DNA of 13,847 nt, from NCBI GenBank assembly GCA_964496725.1, contig CAZCAS010000024.1, forward strand, positions 1 to 13,847, in the 5' to 3' direction. The stretch is from JAZGHN01 sp964496725 (GTDB lineage: Bacteria; Chloroflexota; Dehalococcoidia; Dehalococcoidales; E44-bin46). Below the pieces are notes generated by a model, which saw only the letters and a program-made list of their open reading frames with translations, was not told the origin of the DNA and ran no database searches. Within the stretch, counting starts at the first letter, position 1. Each line of letters starts with the position of its first letter. Position numbers and translations under genes: made by a program. This document shows positions 13,173 to 13,847 of the stretch, piece by piece.

Positions 13173-13847
13173 ATGGCAAAGATCGTAAATTGTTGGAACG
13201 AGTGGGACCCGCTGAAGCGTGTGATTGTAGGGAAGCCAGAGGGTACGAATGTTCCTGCTCCGGAGCCGGCGTGGTGGTATGATTTCCCAGAAGCCGACTA
13301 TCCGCTGCCGACGTACGGGCCGTATCCACAGGAGATGCTAGATGCAGCCAACGAGCAGATGAATCATTTCGTGTCACTGCTTGAGAAACGAGGGGTGAAG
13401 GTTGACCGGCCGGTGATTCATCCTTGTATGTTTAACCAACCTGTCTCGACACCCGACTGGACACAGCTAAATTGCCACGGTGTCAACAATGTGCGGGATG
13501 TATTCATGTGTCATGGCAACTACCTAATTGAGGCCACAACCTGCCGACGCTCGCGGTGGTATGAGTATCTGAATCTACGACCACTCTTTGAGCAATACTT
13601 TAAAGAGGACCCCGAGGTGGTTTGGTTTACCGCTCCCAAGCCGAGGCTGACAGATGAGTCTTACGTCAGGAACTACTACTATTACTTCAACAATGTCTGG
13701 ACAGATGAGGAAAAGAGGAAGAAGCAGGAAAATTGGGAGTTCCAGTTGACTGAGAAGGAGCCTATGTGGGACGCTGCTGATTGCATACGTTTTGGCAAGG
13801 ATATTTTCGTTCAGTGCTCATGCCTGACGAATAGGACCGGCATGGAC
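13173..13847 (+). CDS. L-arginine:glycine amidinotransferase-family protein (C-terminus off the right edge)
   Basis: 225 residues are visible from the ATG at 13173, preceded by AAGGAGGAT. The N-terminus, VNCWNEWDPLKRVIVGKPEG, matches the SxNEWDPLxxVIVG start of glycine amidinotransferases. Later come NVRDVFMCHGNYLIEA (106-121), SRWYEYLNLRPLFEQYF (127-143), TAPKPRLTDESY (153-164) and EPMWDAADCIRFGKDIF (196-212), all in the family order. D109 and D200 correspond to the active-site aspartates; the catalytic histidine and cysteine would lie past the window edge. The family moves an amidino group from arginine to an amine acceptor such as glycine or lysine, giving ornithine plus a guanidino compound. 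The acceptor cannot be told from this part. It follows the COG2403 GTPase by 34 bp, probably in one operon. Confidence 0.92.
   Translation, partial: MAKIVNCWNEWDPLKRVIVGKPEGTNVPAPEPAWWYDFPEADYPLPTYGPYPQEMLDAANEQMNHFVSLLEKRGVKVDRPVIHPCMFNQPVSTPDWTQLNCHGVNNVRDVFMCHGNYLIEATTCRRSRWYEYLNLRPLFEQYFKEDPEVVWFTAPKPRLTDESYVRNYYYYFNNVWTDEEKRKKQENWEFQLTEKEPMWDAADCIRFGKDIFVQCSCLTNRTGMD

Overview
The window looks like a contig from an anaerobic bacterium. The genes carry Shine-Dalgarno sites and sigma70-like promoters, and they include an HtrA protease, a DegV protein and a NarL-type two-component pair. Some content is more typical of archaea and deep-branching anaerobes: MinD/ferredoxin ATPases, a UPF0251 (DUF134) regulator, a presenilin-type membrane protease and a COG2403 GTPase. 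Dehalococcoidia-like Chloroflexota would fit, but that assignment is inference from gene mix. A run of exactly 100 N (1551-1650) looks like a scaffold-gap placeholder, so the true distance there is unknown.

Left block (1-2604, minus strand). This is a tight operon reading leftwards: UPF0251 regulator, ferredoxin joined to a Gly-rich tail, [gap], NifX-type protein C-terminus, zinc-ribbon miniprotein, and two MinD-type ATPases with inserted 2[4Fe-4S] ferredoxin domains. The second ATPase runs off the left edge. A good promoter with a perfect 14-bp palindrome at the expected transcription start lies upstream of the regulator. A divergent promoter drives a small PEMT/ICMT-like membrane methyltransferase (2772-3293).

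Middle block (3638-6954, minus strand). In transcription order it holds a lipoprotein-like HtrA serine protease with a PDZ domain, a nine-helix presenilin-like GxGD aspartyl protease, and a DegV fatty-acid-binding protein. An extracytoplasmic serine protease next to an intramembrane protease suggests a possible regulated-proteolysis pair.

Right block (7398-13847, plus-strand genes). It begins with an orphan 28-nt 3' end of a tRNA-Gly on the minus strand, a possible attachment-site scar. Next come an exported triple-rhodanese protein whose active site decays from domain 1 to domain 3, and a soluble PAS-PAS histidine kinase overlapping its LuxR-type response regulator. The block ends with a cyclic-2,3-diphosphoglycerate-synthetase-like GTPase (COG2403) 34 bp ahead of an L-arginine:glycine amidinotransferase-family gene cut by the right edge. 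No integrase, transposase, CRISPR array, rRNA or complete tRNA is visible.
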